A DNA stretch of 64,000 nt from Rhizobium sp. TH135 (GTDB taxonomy: Bacteria; Pseudomonadota; Alphaproteobacteria; Rhizobiales; Rhizobiaceae): the NCBI RefSeq assembly GCF_002855515.1, contig NZ_PKRP01000001.1:372001-436000 (forward strand), read 5' to 3'. Shown piece by piece: positions 19,084-28,353 of the stretch. The notes beneath the pieces were generated by a model. The model searched no databases. It saw nothing but the letters and a program-made list of their open reading frames with translations, and was not told the origin of the DNA. Made by a program: the position numbers and the translations under genes. The first letter of the stretch is position 1. The number at the start of each line of letters is the position of its first letter.

Positions 19084-19614
19084 TCAGAGCCAGGTGATGT
19101 CGTCGAACCCGCGCTCGATATAGCCGCCCTTGGAATAGGACTCGCCCTCGTAGCCGAAGATCGGCCAAATCTCCTTCTGGTTATAGAGGCTGACCACGAG
19201 GTCGCCGCGCACCGCCTGGAAGAAGGGAGTCGTTTCGATATCGCGCAGGATTGCCACGCGATCGTCCTCCCAGCCGAGGCCGCGATAACCGCCGGCACCG
19301 GCGCGCTCGTCGAGATCGGCGATGCCGTCCTCAATCAGCGCCTTGTGCTTCTCGTCCTTGGCAGCCATCGTGTCCTGCCCCTTGACGGCTGCAGCATAAA
19401 AGCGCTCGGCGAGCTGGTCATGCGGGTAGATGTCGCGCGCCATCTTGATGAGCGTCGCGAGCGTGTCCGGCTTCAGGGCAGTCGCCTCCAGGCCCCAGGC
19501 CTGGTCGGGACAGATCACCGCAGTCCCGGTGACCATCAGCACGGCACTTGCCGCACCCGTCTTCAGAAGCTGGCGACGGGACATGCCCCCGGTCTTGTCG
19601 AGTATCGTAACCAC
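19084..19614 (-). CDS. Tat-exported small subunit (gluconate 2-dehydrogenase subunit 3 family)
   Basis: A 176-residue protein. The N-terminus holds a twin-arginine signal (MSRRQLLKTGAASAVLMVTGTAV). The rest matches the small gamma-type subunit that accompanies GMC dehydrogenases (TLIKMARDIYPHDQLAERFYAAAVKG, and YSKGGYIERGFDDITWL at the end). GTG 19614 is chosen because GGGAGGAG lies just upstream; the frame to 19740 has no such signal. The gene is followed 98 bases later by the GMC subunit on the same strand. In known enzymes the subunit acts as a hitch-hiker export chaperone and helps electron transfer. Confidence 0.88.
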   Translation of the reverse strand: MVTILDKTGGMSRRQLLKTGAASAVLMVTGTAVICPDQAWGLEATALKPDTLATLIKMARDIYPHDQLAERFYAAAVKGQDTMAAKDEKHKALIEDGIADLDERAGAGGYRGLGWEDDRVAILRDIETTPFFQAVRGDLVVSLYNQKEIWPIFGYEGESYSKGGYIERGFDDITWL

Positions 19615-19736
19615 GTCATTCTCCTCCCATGAGATGAAGTGCGACGGCTTTGGCCGCCACCCCAGGCAGGCGCGATGATCGCGCCGACCGTCTGCGAAAC
19701 AGGAAAGGCCGGGGACTCCTCTTCCCGGCCTCCCGA

Positions 19737-20132
19737 TCATTTGTACCGGCCGTGCCGCTGCAAGACCTCGATCTTGTAGCCATCGGGATCGGTGATGAAG
19801 AAGAAGCGGGCGAGAAGCGCTCCATCCCGGTTGAACTCGACGATCTTGTTCGGGTTCAAGCCCAGATCGGTCAGCCGCTTGTGCTCGGCATCGAGATCCG
19901 AAACGCTCAAGGCCAGATGGCCATAGCCATTACCGAGGTCGTAAGCCTCTTCACGGCCCTTGTTGACCGTCAGCTCCAGCTCGAATTCGCTCTTCGAATT
20001 GCTGAGATAGATCAGGGTGAAGGTTTCGAAATCGAGACGTTCCGCAATCTCCAGCCCGAAGGCCTCGGTGTAGAAGGAGAGCGAGCGCTTCTCCTCCAGG
20101 ACGCGGATCATCGAATGGATCATTTTCGCCAA
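19737..20132 (-). CDS. gloA: lactoylglutathione lyase (glyoxalase I) of the VOC superfamily
   Basis: A 131-residue protein of normal glyoxalase I length. The four metal ligands expected for the family are visible: His6, Glu53 (in ELELT), His72 (GHLALSV) and Glu122 (YKIEVLQ). It would isomerise the methylglyoxal-glutathione hemithioacetal to S-lactoylglutathione. It lies upstream of the dehydrogenase subunit gene on the same strand, with 122 bases between, so they may share a transcript. Confidence 0.92.
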   Translation of the reverse strand: MAKMIHSMIRVLEEKRSLSFYTEAFGLEIAERLDFETFTLIYLSNSKSEFELELTVNKGREEAYDLGNGYGHLALSVSDLDAEHKRLTDLGLNPNKIVEFNRDGALLARFFFITDPDGYKIEVLQRHGRYK

Positions 20133-20366
20133 TGGGCTGCTCCTCGCATGCTGACAGATGTCATGAAGAGAGGATGTCGCGATTTGCTGGAAGGCTGGTA
20201 GCAGCCCATTACCGCAGGCGATTTTTTTCGCCGACAGATGTGTCCATTCTTCGCACCCGGGCGAGGCAGTTTAGAAAAGACGGAAATTGACCGAAGCCAC
20301 GGCGCGCAACATAATGCCTCAAAAGACTGCAGACCGAAAAAACTTAAAATCAGGGAGGAGCATGCC

Positions 20367-20675
20367 ATGTGTGAAGTCTTCGCAGGACAGGATCCGGGCC
20401 GCTATCGCGCGGTCAACCGCTCCGTCCGCATCGGTGGTCATTCAACAAGCATCCAGCTCGAGGCCGCCTTCTGGGTGCTGATCGACGAGATCGCAGCCAG
20501 CCAGAATTTCTCGACATCCCGCTTCCTGTCGACGCTCTACGACGAAGCCCTTGAGATCAACGGCTCGGTGTCGAACTTCGCATCGCTGCTGAGAACGAGC
20601 TGTCTCATCTATCTGATGAGCAAGGCCCAGAATCCGGGCACAGCCCAGGAATTCCACATCATCGCCGCCGAGTAA
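20367..20675 (+). CDS. ribbon-helix-helix domain protein
   Basis: A 102-residue protein. The central segment RSVRIGGHSTSIQLEAAFWVLIDEIAASQNFSTSRFLSTLYDEA matches the RHH_4-type ribbon-helix-helix found in many rhizobial small proteins: a beta strand followed by two helices. This suggests DNA binding as a dimer, but the target is unknown. ATG 20367 is preceded by a strong GGGAGGAG; the longer frame from 20238 is not supported. It is divergent from gloA and converges on dctA. The 234-base upstream gap holds no other gene. Confidence 0.82.
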   Translation: MCEVFAGQDPGRYRAVNRSVRIGGHSTSIQLEAAFWVLIDEIAASQNFSTSRFLSTLYDEALEINGSVSNFASLLRTSCLIYLMSKAQNPGTAQEFHIIAAE

Positions 20676-20682
20676 CGCCAAA

Positions 20683-20718
20683 CAAAAAGCGCGGCCCGAC
20701 AAATGCCGGGCCGCGCTT
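20683..20718 (-). terminator. Rho-independent terminator of dctA (bidirectional)
   Basis: GCGCGGCCCG pairs with CGGGCCGCGC around an eight-base loop. On the minus strand it is followed by TTTTTGTTT, so it best serves dctA; on the plus strand it follows the ribbon-helix-helix gene with only a weak T-run. Confidence 0.85.
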
Positions 20719-20754
20719 CAGTTCCGATCGCCGTCTTGGGTCGGCGCGGAAGTA

Positions 20755-22086
20755 TTACTCCGCCGGCTGCAGTTCCGGCTGGATGTCGTCCTCTTCGAGA
20801 ACCTTGCCACCGAGTGCGGCATGGAAGAGCGTCTGGTCGAGTTCACCTTCCCAGCGCGCGACGACCACGGTTGCCACCGCATTGCCGATGAAGTTGGTGA
20901 GCGCCCGGCATTCCGACATGAAGCGGTCGATGCCGAGGATCAGCGCCATGCCGGCAACCGGCACCGAGGGCACGACCGAAAGGGTCGCAGCCAGCGTGAT
21001 GAAGCCAGCACCGGTGATGCCGGCAGCCCCCTTCGAGCTCAGCATGGCAACGGCCAGCAGCAGGATCTGGTCGCCGAGCGGCAGCTGGATATCCGTCGCC
21101 TGGGCGATGAAGAGTGCCGCCAGCGTCATGTAGATATTCGTGCCGTCGAGATTGAAGGAATAGCCGGTCGGGATGACCAGGCCGACGACCGAACGCTTGC
21201 AGCCGGCCTTTTCCATCTTGTTCATCAGGCCCGGAAGCGCTGCTTCCGAAGACGACGTACCGAGAACCAGTAGAAGCTCTTCCTTGATGTAGCGGATGAG
21301 GGCCAGGATCGAGAAGCCGTTGTAACGGCAGACGGCACCGAGGATGACCGCCACGAACAGGAAGGACGTGAGGTAGAAGGTGCCGATCAGCATGGCGAGG
21401 TTGGTGACCGAGCCGATGCCGTATTTGCCGATCGTGAACGCCATGGCACCAAAGGCACCGATGGGTGCGGCCTTCATCAGGATGGCGACGAGTTTGAACA
21501 CCGGCGCGATGACCGCCTGCAGGAAGTCGGTGACCGGCTTGCCGCGCTCGCCGACCAGCGCCAGCGAGATGCCGAACAGGATCGAGAAGAACAGCACTTG
21601 CAGGATGTCGCCATCCGCGAACGCCCCGACGATCGTCGTCGGGATGATGTTCATCAGGAAGCCCACGATCGATGAGTCATGCGCCTTTTCGGTATAGGTC
21701 GCGACAGCCGCGGCATCGAGCGTCGCCGGATCGATATGCATGCCCGCACCCGGCTGCACGACATTGGCGACCACGAGGCCGACGATAAGTGCCAGGGTCG
21801 AGAAGGTGAAGAAGTAGAGCATCGCCTTGCCGGCAACACGGCCGACTTTCTTCATGTCGCTCATGCCGGCAATGCCGGTCGCGACGGTCAGGAAGATCAC
21901 CGGCGCGATGATCATCTTGACGAGCTTAATGAAGGCATCGCCCAGCGGCTTCAACTGCGCGCCGATCTCGGGATAGAAGTGACCGAGCAGGATGCCGGCA
22001 ATGATGGCCGCCAGAACCTGGACATAGAGATGCTTGTAGAAGGGCTGCCGGCCCTCGGGCGCGGGCCCTGCGGTATCGATATGCAT
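20755..22086 (-). CDS. dctA: C4-dicarboxylate:cation symporter DctA
   Basis: A 443-residue DAACS-family transporter, close to the usual 440-450 residues. It opens [10 protein letters not shown] and soon reaches [27 protein letters not shown], the well-known DctA N-terminus; substrate and cation-binding motifs [14 protein letters not shown] (hairpin) and [14 protein letters not shown] are intact. It imports succinate, fumarate and malate, needed by bacteroids for nitrogen fixation. ATG 22086 is chosen for its GGAGGAAAGC site; the frame runs open to 22290 through the control region. Expression should depend on sigma-54 and DctD, whose sites lie upstream, with dctB and dctD transcribed divergently. 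Confidence 0.97.
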   Translation of the reverse strand: MHIDTAGPAPEGRQPFYKHLYVQVLAAIIAGILLGHFYPEIGAQLKPLGDAFIKLVKMIIAPVIFLTVATGIAGMSDMKKVGRVAGKAMLYFFTFSTLALIVGLVVANVVQPGAGMHIDPATLDAAAVATYTEKAHDSSIVGFLMNIIPTTIVGAFADGDILQVLFFSILFGISLALVGERGKPVTDFLQAVIAPVFKLVAILMKAAPIGAFGAMAFTIGKYGIGSVTNLAMLIGTFYLTSFLFVAVILGAVCRYNGFSILALIRYIKEELLLVLGTSSSEAALPGLMNKMEKAGCKRSVVGLVIPTGYSFNLDGTNIYMTLAALFIAQATDIQLPLGDQILLLAVAMLSSKGAAGITGAGFITLAATLSVVPSVPVAGMALILGIDRFMSECRALTNFIGNAVATVVVARWEGELDQTLFHAALGGKVLEEDDIQPELQPAE

Positions 22087-22183
22087 GCTTTCCTCCATGA
22101 TCGCCCTGACGGAACGAGTTCCGGCCTCCCGGGCGGTTGCTGATCTGAATGGGGAGCGGCGCGGCCGCTTGGAGAAAAGGTCA

Positions 22184-22198
22184 GCAAGGCGCGTGCCA
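22184..22198 (-). promoter_or_regulatory. sigma-54 promoter of dctA
   Basis: On the minus strand the sequence reads TGGCAC, five bases, TTGC: an exact -24/-12 sigma-54 element. It predicts transcription starting near 22172, giving an 86-base leader before dctA. Confidence 0.9.
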
Positions 22199-22274
22199 GT
22201 TCGAGAAGAATCGTTCAAACCATTGAATCTCCAAGACTCTCTCGGCGAACACACTTGATTCATCACGTGAACCA

Positions 22275-22290
22275 GTGTGATTATCCGCAC
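22275..22290. promoter_or_regulatory. DctD binding site, promoter-proximal (inverted repeat)
   Basis: GTGTG, six bases, CGCAC: an inverted repeat with one mismatch, centred about 110 bases upstream of the predicted dctA start. It forms a tandem pair with the site at 22308-22323, as expected for activating sites of the DctD type. Confidence 0.7.
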
Positions 22291-22307
22291 AGATGTTCTG
22301 TGCTATA

Positions 22308-22323
22308 GTGCGATTTCACGCAC
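22308..22323. promoter_or_regulatory. DctD binding site, promoter-distal (perfect inverted repeat)
   Basis: GTGCG, six bases, CGCAC: a perfect inverted repeat, centred about 143 bases upstream of the predicted dctA start and 33 bases (about three helical turns) from the proximal site. It also lies only 30 bases before the dctB start, so DctD bound here could repress its own operon. Confidence 0.72.
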
Positions 22324-22352
22324 AATCGCCGACCCGACCGAGGCATCCACCC

Positions 22353-24185
22353 ATGCTGAAATCCCGCCGCAACGGACGCATTCTCTGGCTGGCCTACGCG
22401 GCCTTTGCGATCACCGTGCTGGTGGCCGGCCTCTTCTATGCCGGCGAGCGCGGACAGGCCTCGGCACTCGACGCCCTGGCGGAAGACGCGGGCTCGGATG
22501 CCGCCTTGAAGCAGGCTCTGCTGCTCACCGCGCTAGACCGATCGCGCACCTTGCCGCTGGTGCTGGCAAGCGACGCGGACCTTGCGGAAGCGCTTGGTGC
22601 ACCCTCACCAGGCACCATCACTCAACTCAACGAAAAGCTCGAGGCTCTCATACCCGGCACCGGCGCTTCGGTGATCTACGTCGTCGGCCTCGACGGCACC
22701 GCGATTGCCGCGAGCAACTTTCGCCAGACCGACAGCTTCGTCGGCAGCAACTACGCCTTCCGGGAATATTTTACGGGCGCCCTGACACGAGGCACCGCCG
22801 AACATTATGCCCTGGGCAATGTCAGCCGTCGGCCCGGGCTCTACCTGTCGCGTCGCGTCAACGACGAGACCGGGCGAGCGTTGGGCGTGGTGGTCGTCAA
22901 GGTCGAGTTCGAGGCACTTGAGCAGAACTGGCAGCGCTCCGGCCGCATCACCTATGTGACAGATCCCAAAGGTATCGTGCTGATCACCAGCCGTCCCGAA
23001 TGGCGCTTCCTGACCGTGACGGACATCCCCCAAGAGGAGCGGATCGCGATTCGGGAGAGCCTGCAGTTCGGCGAAGCGCCGCTTTTGCCCATTCCCATCT
23101 GGTCGCTGGAAGATCTCGCCGGGCATAAGATGGTGGCGACCGACACATCCGGCACGGTCCCGCGCCAGCCGCATTTTGCCCAGGCGCTGCCTCTGCCAGG
23201 CACACCGTGGACGCTGCACATCCTGACCCCCGCCGCCGCCGCCATGGATGCCGGCATCCTGCAGGAGCGGCTTGCATTCGTAGCCATCGCCCTGCCCCTG
23301 CTCGCCGCAGCCGGCCTGCTGCTCCATCGCTTCGGTCGCGCCGCCCGTCGCGAGGCCGAAGCGAAAGCCGCCCAAGCCGAGCTAGAGCGGCAGGTTACAC
23401 TCCGCACCATCGAACTGACCGAGGCACGCGACCGCCTTCAGGCCGAAATCACCGAACACCGGGCAACCGACAGCCGCCTGCAGGGCGTGCAGCAGGATCT
23501 CGTCCAGGCCAATCGCCTGGCGATCCTTGGTCAGGTCGCAGCCGGCGTAGCACATGAGATCAACCAGCCGGTCGCCACCATCCGGGCCTATGCCGACAAT
23601 GCCAAAGCGTTCCTGGATCGCGGCGATGGCGAGACTGCAAAGGAGAACCTTGGCCTGATCGCCGAGCTCACCGACCGCATCGGCGCGATCACCGGCGAGC
23701 TGAAGGGCCTTGCCCGAAAGGGTCGCCAGGCCGCCGAGCCCGTTGACCTCAAGGCCGCAATCGACGGCGCGCTGTTCCTCTTGAAGAGCCGCTTTGCCGG
23801 CAGCTTCGACCGGCTTGATATCGCCGACATACCCTCAGGCCTCGCTGTTCTCGGCCAGCGTATCCGCCTCGAACAGGTGCTGATCAATCTCCTGCAAAAC
23901 GCGCTCGAAGCCATTGACGACAAAGCGAATGCCACCATCACCATCGGGCTTTCCCGCCTGACGGACGACGAAGTGGATCTCTCGGTCAGCGACACCGGTC
24001 CTGGCCTGCCGGATCACGTCAGGGAAAACCTCTTCATCCCCTTCACCACCTCCAAGGAGGGAGGCTTGGGCCTTGGCCTCGTGATCGCCCGTGACATTGT
24101 CACCGAATATGGCGGCCGGCTCTCCATGGATACGAGCAAGGACGGAACGACCTTCACCATCACCCTGAAGAGGGCCAGCGCATGA
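22353..24185 (+). CDS. dctB: C4-dicarboxylate sensor histidine kinase DctB
   Basis: A 610-residue membrane kinase. A first transmembrane helix (about residues 11-30) and a second (about 305-325) enclose a periplasmic sensing domain of about 270 residues of the double-PAS/dCache type. A coiled-coil linker leads to the phosphoacceptor His401 ([15 protein letters not shown]). The N box ([11 protein letters not shown]), the G1 box (DTGPGLP) and the G2 box ([12 protein letters not shown]) complete the ATPase domain. It senses succinate-type acids and phosphorylates DctD. ATG 22353 has a GAGG site. The stop overlaps the dctD start by four bases, so the pair is coupled. Confidence 0.96.
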   Translation: MLKSRRNGRILWLAYAAFAITVLVAGLFYAGERGQASALDALAEDAGSDAALKQALLLTALDRSRTLPLVLASDADLAEALGAPSPGTITQLNEKLEALIPGTGASVIYVVGLDGTAIAASNFRQTDSFVGSNYAFREYFTGALTRGTAEHYALGNVSRRPGLYLSRRVNDETGRALGVVVVKVEFEALEQNWQRSGRITYVTDPKGIVLITSRPEWRFLTVTDIPQEERIAIRESLQFGEAPLLPIPIWSLEDLAGHKMVATDTSGTVPRQPHFAQALPLPGTPWTLHILTPAAAAMDAGILQERLAFVAIALPLLAAAGLLLHRFGRAARREAEAKAAQAELERQVTLRTIELTEARDRLQAEITEHRATDSRLQGVQQDLVQANRLAILGQVAAGVAHEINQPVATIRAYADNAKAFLDRGDGETAKENLGLIAELTDRIGAITGELKGLARKGRQAAEPVDLKAAIDGALFLLKSRFAGSFDRLDIADIPSGLAVLGQRIRLEQVLINLLQNALEAIDDKANATITIGLSRLTDDEVDLSVSDTGPGLPDHVRENLFIPFTTSKEGGLGLGLVIARDIVTEYGGRLSMDTSKDGTTFTITLKRASA

Positions 24186-25513
24186 GCATCGACATCATCC
24201 TCGTTGACGACGATCAGGCGCTGCGCCGCGCCACCCGCCAGACGCTGGAGCTTGCCGGTTATGCCGTGCGCGATTTCGGTGCCGCCCCGCAGGCCCTCGC
24301 GCAGCTGTCGCGGGAAAGCGAGGCAGTGGTCGTCACCGACATCCGGATGGCAGGCATGGACGGGCTGGAACTCTTCGCCCGCCTCCGCAGCCTCGACCCC
24401 GATCTGCCGGTGCTGCTCATCACCGGTCATGGCGATATCGACATGGCGGTCCGGGCTCTCCACGACGGCGCCTACGACTTCATCGCCAAACCCTTCCCCG
24501 CCGACCGCCTCGTCCAGAGCGTCGCCCGCGCCACCGAGAAGCGCCGACTGGTCCTCGAAAACCGCCGCCTGCGAGAGGCAGCCACCACGACGCCGGACGA
24601 TCTGCCCCTCATCGGCCAGACGCCGGCCATGGAGCATCTGCGCCAGACGCTGCGGCAGATCGCGGATACTGATGTCGACGTGTTGATCGCCGGTGAGACC
24701 GGAAGCGGCAAGGAAGTGGTGGCGACACTCCTGCATCGCTGGAGTCGACGCTCAAGGGGCAATTTCGTCGCACTGAATTGCGGCGCGCTTCCTGAGACAG
24801 TGATCGAAAGCGAACTCTTCGGCCACGAACCGGGCGCCTTCACCGGCGCCCAGAAGAAGCGCGTCGGCCGCATAGAACATGCCAGCGGCGGCACGCTGTT
24901 CCTCGATGAGATCGAGAGCATGCCGCTTTCCACCCAGGTGAAGATGCTGCGGGTTCTGGAAATGCGGGAAGTCAGCCCGCTTGGCACCAACGAGGTGAGG
25001 CCCGTGGACCTGCGCGTCGTCGCCGCTGCCAAACTCGATCTCGGTAATCCGGCCGAACGCGGCGAATTCCGCGAGGACCTCTATTATCGCCTGAACGTCG
25101 TGACGATCTCGATCCCGCCGCTCAGGGAACGGCGCGCCGACATCCCTGTGCTCTTTGCCCATTTCGCCACCCGCGCCGCCGAGCGCTTCCGTCGCGAAAT
25201 CCCCAGCATGACCACCGAGGTGCGACGCCATCTCGAAAGCCACGACTGGCCGGGCAATGTCCGCGAGCTCTCGCATTTCGCCGAACGCGTCGTGCTTGGC
25301 ATCACCCCGCCGCCGAAGCAGGCCTCACAAGCTGCGGGACCAAGCCTTAGCCTCCCGGCGCAGATGGAGAGCCACGAAGCGAACCTTATCCGCGAGGCGC
25401 TGACCGCCAACAAAGGCGACGTCCGCTCGACGATCGAGGCCCTCGGCATTCCGCGCAAGACCTTCTACGACAAGCTCCAGCGCCACGGCATCAACCGCGC
25501 CGATTACGAATAG
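24182..25513 (+). CDS. dctD: sigma-54-dependent response regulator DctD
   Basis: A 443-residue NtrC-family activator. The receiver domain has the acidic pair DDD at 9-11, the phosphorylation site Asp53 (VTDIRM) and the conserved Lys in AKPF. The AAA+ domain has Walker A GETGSGKE at 171-178, the sigma-54 contact loop GAFTGA at 218-223 and Walker [10 protein letters not shown] Fis-type helix-turn-helix closes the protein ([20 protein letters not shown]). When phosphorylated by DctB it should bind the two upstream sites and activate dctA. Its end overlaps the convergent aldolase gene by ten bases. Confidence 0.96.
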   Translation: MSIDIILVDDDQALRRATRQTLELAGYAVRDFGAAPQALAQLSRESEAVVVTDIRMAGMDGLELFARLRSLDPDLPVLLITGHGDIDMAVRALHDGAYDFIAKPFPADRLVQSVARATEKRRLVLENRRLREAATTTPDDLPLIGQTPAMEHLRQTLRQIADTDVDVLIAGETGSGKEVVATLLHRWSRRSRGNFVALNCGALPETVIESELFGHEPGAFTGAQKKRVGRIEHASGGTLFLDEIESMPLSTQVKMLRVLEMREVSPLGTNEVRPVDLRVVAAAKLDLGNPAERGEFREDLYYRLNVVTISIPPLRERRADIPVLFAHFATRAAERFRREIPSMTTEVRRHLESHDWPGNVRELSHFAERVVLGITPPPKQASQAAGPSLSLPAQMESHEANLIREALTANKGDVRSTIEALGIPRKTFYDKLQRHGINRADYE

Positions 25514-26322
25514 CCGCCAGCACCCTTGGCAGGGGCAGATGCGGCGCCGCCTGTATTCCGCATCTCGGCCGCCATGGAGGCGGCAGCGCGCGCAAGCAGC
25601 CCCGTATCCGTGCCGTTGGCCATGAAGCGCACGCCGGCGCGGCGCGCGAGCGCGATCATCTCCGCGTCGCCCGTCATGATGCCCGCCGGCTTGCCCGCGG
25701 CCTTGATCTTGCCGATCAGCACCTCGACCGTCTCCATCACCTCCGGCACCGTCGCCTTGCCGCGATAGCCCATGTCGGCGGAGAGATCGGCAGGCCCGAT
25801 CAACACGGCATCCACGCCGTCGACAGCCAGAATCGCTCCGGCGTTCTCGACGCCCAGCCGGCTCTCGATCTGCGCGATCAGGCAGACCTGATCATTGGCC
25901 GTATCGGCATAGTCGCTCACCCGGCCGAAATCGGAAGCGCGTCCGAGGCTTGCGCCCATGCCGCGAATGCCGAAAGGCGGATAACGCAGCGCCTTGGCCA
26001 GCATCGTGGCCTGTTCAGGCGTCTCGACCATCGGGATCATCAGCGTCTGCGCGCCGATATCGAGCGCCTGCTTGATCATCCAGGGCTCGCCGACCGGAAG
26101 CCGCACCACAGGATGGGCGGCATGGCGCGTGACGGCCGCAAGCTGTGCTGCGATCAGCGGAATGTCGTTCGGCCCGTGTTCGGCATCGATGAGGATCCAG
26201 TCGAAGCCGGCCCCGGCGCAGATCTCCGCCGAATGCGGATTGGCGAGCGCCACCCAGAGGCCGGTCAGGAGACCGGTGTCTTCGCGGAGGGCTTTCTTGA
26301 AGGGGTTCACGGGGGCGGGCAT
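25504..26322 (-). CDS. HpcH/HpaI-type class II aldolase
   Basis: A 272-residue TIM-barrel aldolase of the HpcH/HpaI family. Visible landmarks are [14 protein letters not shown] at the end of strand 2, [29 protein letters not shown] (metal/substrate region), an [10 protein letters not shown] segment and [19 protein letters not shown]. Such enzymes split 4-hydroxy-2-oxo acids to pyruvate (or oxaloacetate) and an aldehyde. The exact substrate is not readable. ATG 26322 has a GAGGAG site, deciding it over the frame to 26340. It converges on dctD, overlapping it by ten bases. Confidence 0.9.
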   Translation of the reverse strand: MPAPVNPFKKALREDTGLLTGLWVALANPHSAEICAGAGFDWILIDAEHGPNDIPLIAAQLAAVTRHAAHPVVRLPVGEPWMIKQALDIGAQTLMIPMVETPEQATMLAKALRYPPFGIRGMGASLGRASDFGRVSDYADTANDQVCLIAQIESRLGVENAGAILAVDGVDAVLIGPADLSADMGYRGKATVPEVMETVEVLIGKIKAAGKPAGIMTGDAEMIALARRAGVRFMANGTDTGLLARAAASMAAEMRNTGGAASAPAKGAGGYS

Positions 26323-26496
26323 GCGCTTCTCCTCAGGCAATCACCAACCGACCATCTGGCCGGAGACCACAAGCTATCCCCGGAAGCGATGGAGACCGCA
26401 AGTCTCGTTCTCTGTCTCCGGTACGCCCGCGACATTGAACCTGAGGGCGTCGCCGTGATACGGGGCAGCCACAAACCCACGCGCAGGAATTGAACC

Positions 26497-27186
26497 ATGC
26501 TCCCCTGGATCCAGCTCGACACGGCCAAGATACCCGGCGGCGGCGAATTGCGCCTGAAGCAACGCGGCACGGAATTCTCCATCATGCTCGGCACCAACGA
26601 GCTGATGAATAGCCGCCTCAGCGGCTCCGAAGAAGCGCTCGCCACCCTCGCCTTCGAACGTATCGGCACCCACAAGCGCCCGCATATCCTGATCGGCGGC
26701 CTCGGCATGGGCTTTACGCTCCGCGCCGCGTTGGCCGTCCTGCCTCAGGATGCGAAGGTGACCGTCGCCGAGCTCGTGCCCGCCGTCGTCGACTGGGCAC
26801 GCGGCCCGATGGCCGAGATCTATGCCGGCAGCCTCGACGAGCCGCGCGTGGCTATTCACGTCGGCGATGTGGGCGCACTGATTGCGAAGTCCAAGGGCCA
26901 GTTCGACGCCATCCTGCTCGACGTCGACAACGGGCCAGACGGGCTCACTCGCGAAGCGAACGACAGCCTCTATTCCCATGACGGGTTACGCAAATCCAAG
27001 GCAGCGCTGACCTGCGGCGGCGTGCTCGGCGTCTGGTCGCAGGGTCCAGATCCCTACTTCACGCGCCGCTTGAAGGACTGCGGCTATGGCGCAGAAGAGA
27101 TTCCCGTCCGCGCCGGAAAAACCGGGCGCGGCAAGAAGCATGTGATCTGGATGGCGAAGAACGGGCCGTTGCCTCAGAAGGGGTGA
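26497..27186 (+). CDS. spermidine synthase-like SAM-dependent methyltransferase-fold protein
   Basis: A 229-residue protein with a Rossmann-like fold. The motif ILIGGLGMGFTLRAAL (glycine-rich loop, residues about 64-79), VTVAELVPAVVDWARG and the acidic pair in FDAILLDVDNGPDGLT match the spermidine-synthase clan. It lacks the N-terminal beta domain of typical SpeE and carries no clear polyamine-specific tail, so the reaction is uncertain; it may be a methyltransferase or an orphan aminopropyltransferase-like protein. It is divergent from the aldolase and converges on the dipeptide epimerase with two bases between the stops. Confidence 0.78.
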   Translation: MLPWIQLDTAKIPGGGELRLKQRGTEFSIMLGTNELMNSRLSGSEEALATLAFERIGTHKRPHILIGGLGMGFTLRAALAVLPQDAKVTVAELVPAVVDWARGPMAEIYAGSLDEPRVAIHVGDVGALIAKSKGQFDAILLDVDNGPDGLTREANDSLYSHDGLRKSKAALTCGGVLGVWSQGPDPYFTRRLKDCGYGAEEIPVRAGKTGRGKKHVIWMAKNGPLPQKG

Positions 27187-27188
27187 CT

Positions 27189-28172
27189 TTAGCCCCACAA
27201 CCCACGTGGCGGCAGGGGCATGATGGCACCGTCATAGGCAATCGCCGGCTCGCGATCGCGCGCCAGAAGCAGCGGCCCGTCGAGATCGACAAACGCCGCC
27301 CCTTGCCCGATCAGAAATGCCGGAGCCATGGCAAGCGATGTGCCGACCATGCAGCCGACCATGATCTCGAAGCCGGCTTCGACCGCCGCATCGCGCATCA
27401 GCAGCGCTTCCGTCAGCCCGCCCGTCTTGTCGAGCTTGATGTTGACGGCATCATACTTGCCCTTCAGGCCAGCCAGCGATGCTGTGTCATGGCAGCTCTC
27501 GTCAGCACAGACAGGCAGAACGCGGTCCAACCCAAGCAGCGCATCATCAGAACCCGCCGGAAACGGCTGCTCGACGAGCTTCACCCCGAGATCGAGCAAG
27601 ACGGGCGCCAGCGCCTTGTATTGATCGAGGCTCCATCCCTCATTGGCATCGACGATAATGGCAGAGCTCGGCGCACCCGCCCTCACTGCCCGGATACGCT
27701 CGACATCACCCTCGCCGCCGAGCTTGACCTTCAGAAGCGGCCGGTGAGCCTCCTTCTCCGCCGCAGCCTGCATGCTCTCTGGTGTGCCCAGCGACAGTGT
27801 GTAGGTGACCGACAACGGCTTCGGCTCTTGTAACTTGAGAAGTTGCCAGACCGGTTGCCCCGCACGCTTGGCCTCCAGATCCCAGAATGCACAGTCGAGC
27901 GCATTGCGCGCAGCCCCCGGCTTCAGCCGGCTCTGCAACCCCTTGCGGTCCAGCCCCTGGGCCACCTCAGGCACAAGCGCGGACAGCACCTCGACGACGC
28001 TCTCTGCCGTCTCGCCGTAACGCGCATAGGGCACGCATTCGCCCTGGCCCACATGAACGCCATCCGTCAGCCGCACGGTGACCACCTTCGCCTCGGTCTT
28101 TGACCCGCGCGAAATCGTGAAGCTGCCAGCGATCGGAAAGCTCTCCGGCGTGACGGTCATCTGGACGGGCAT
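27189..28172 (-). CDS. dipeptide epimerase/N-acyl amino acid racemase of the enolase superfamily (DgcA-like)
   Basis: A 327-residue protein of the enolase superfamily. After the capping domain (SFTISRGSKTEAKVVTVRL), the catalytic barrel shows the Lys pair in LLKVKLGG, metal-binding Asp in IIVDANEGW, Glu in LVEQPF, Asp in VCADESC, and the second catalytic Lys in VNIKLDKTGGLTEA. All active-site acids and lysines are present. Related proteins epimerise L-Ala-D/L-Glu from murein or racemise N-acetylglutamate (DgcA); the usual dgcN partner is not adjacent here. ATG 28172 is supported by AGGAGA upstream; the open frame to 28445 overlaps the divergent mnmA gene. Confidence 0.87.
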   Translation of the reverse strand: MPVQMTVTPESFPIAGSFTISRGSKTEAKVVTVRLTDGVHVGQGECVPYARYGETAESVVEVLSALVPEVAQGLDRKGLQSRLKPGAARNALDCAFWDLEAKRAGQPVWQLLKLQEPKPLSVTYTLSLGTPESMQAAAEKEAHRPLLKVKLGGEGDVERIRAVRAGAPSSAIIVDANEGWSLDQYKALAPVLLDLGVKLVEQPFPAGSDDALLGLDRVLPVCADESCHDTASLAGLKGKYDAVNIKLDKTGGLTEALLMRDAAVEAGFEIMVGCMVGTSLAMAPAFLIGQGAAFVDLDGPLLLARDREPAIAYDGAIMPLPPRGLWG

Positions 28173-28353
28173 GGGGAATCTCCTACCGCGGACAATCCCC
28201 GCGAATCGCTGCTCTTGCACGAAGATGCAATCCTTTCTATATCCGTCAACTAAAGGACCGGTACCGGCAGCGGGCCAAAAACCCTGCAAAGCCTGCCTCA
28301 GATCCCCGCAATGGGCGGGATGAACGGTCGCATGAAGCACAGAGACGAAGCCC

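Noticed and set aside
20216..20234. GGCGA/TCGCC hairpin with a T-rich loop in the gap before the ribbon-helix-helix gene
   Set aside because: The stem is only five pairs and the T-run is in the loop, so it is not a convincing terminator.
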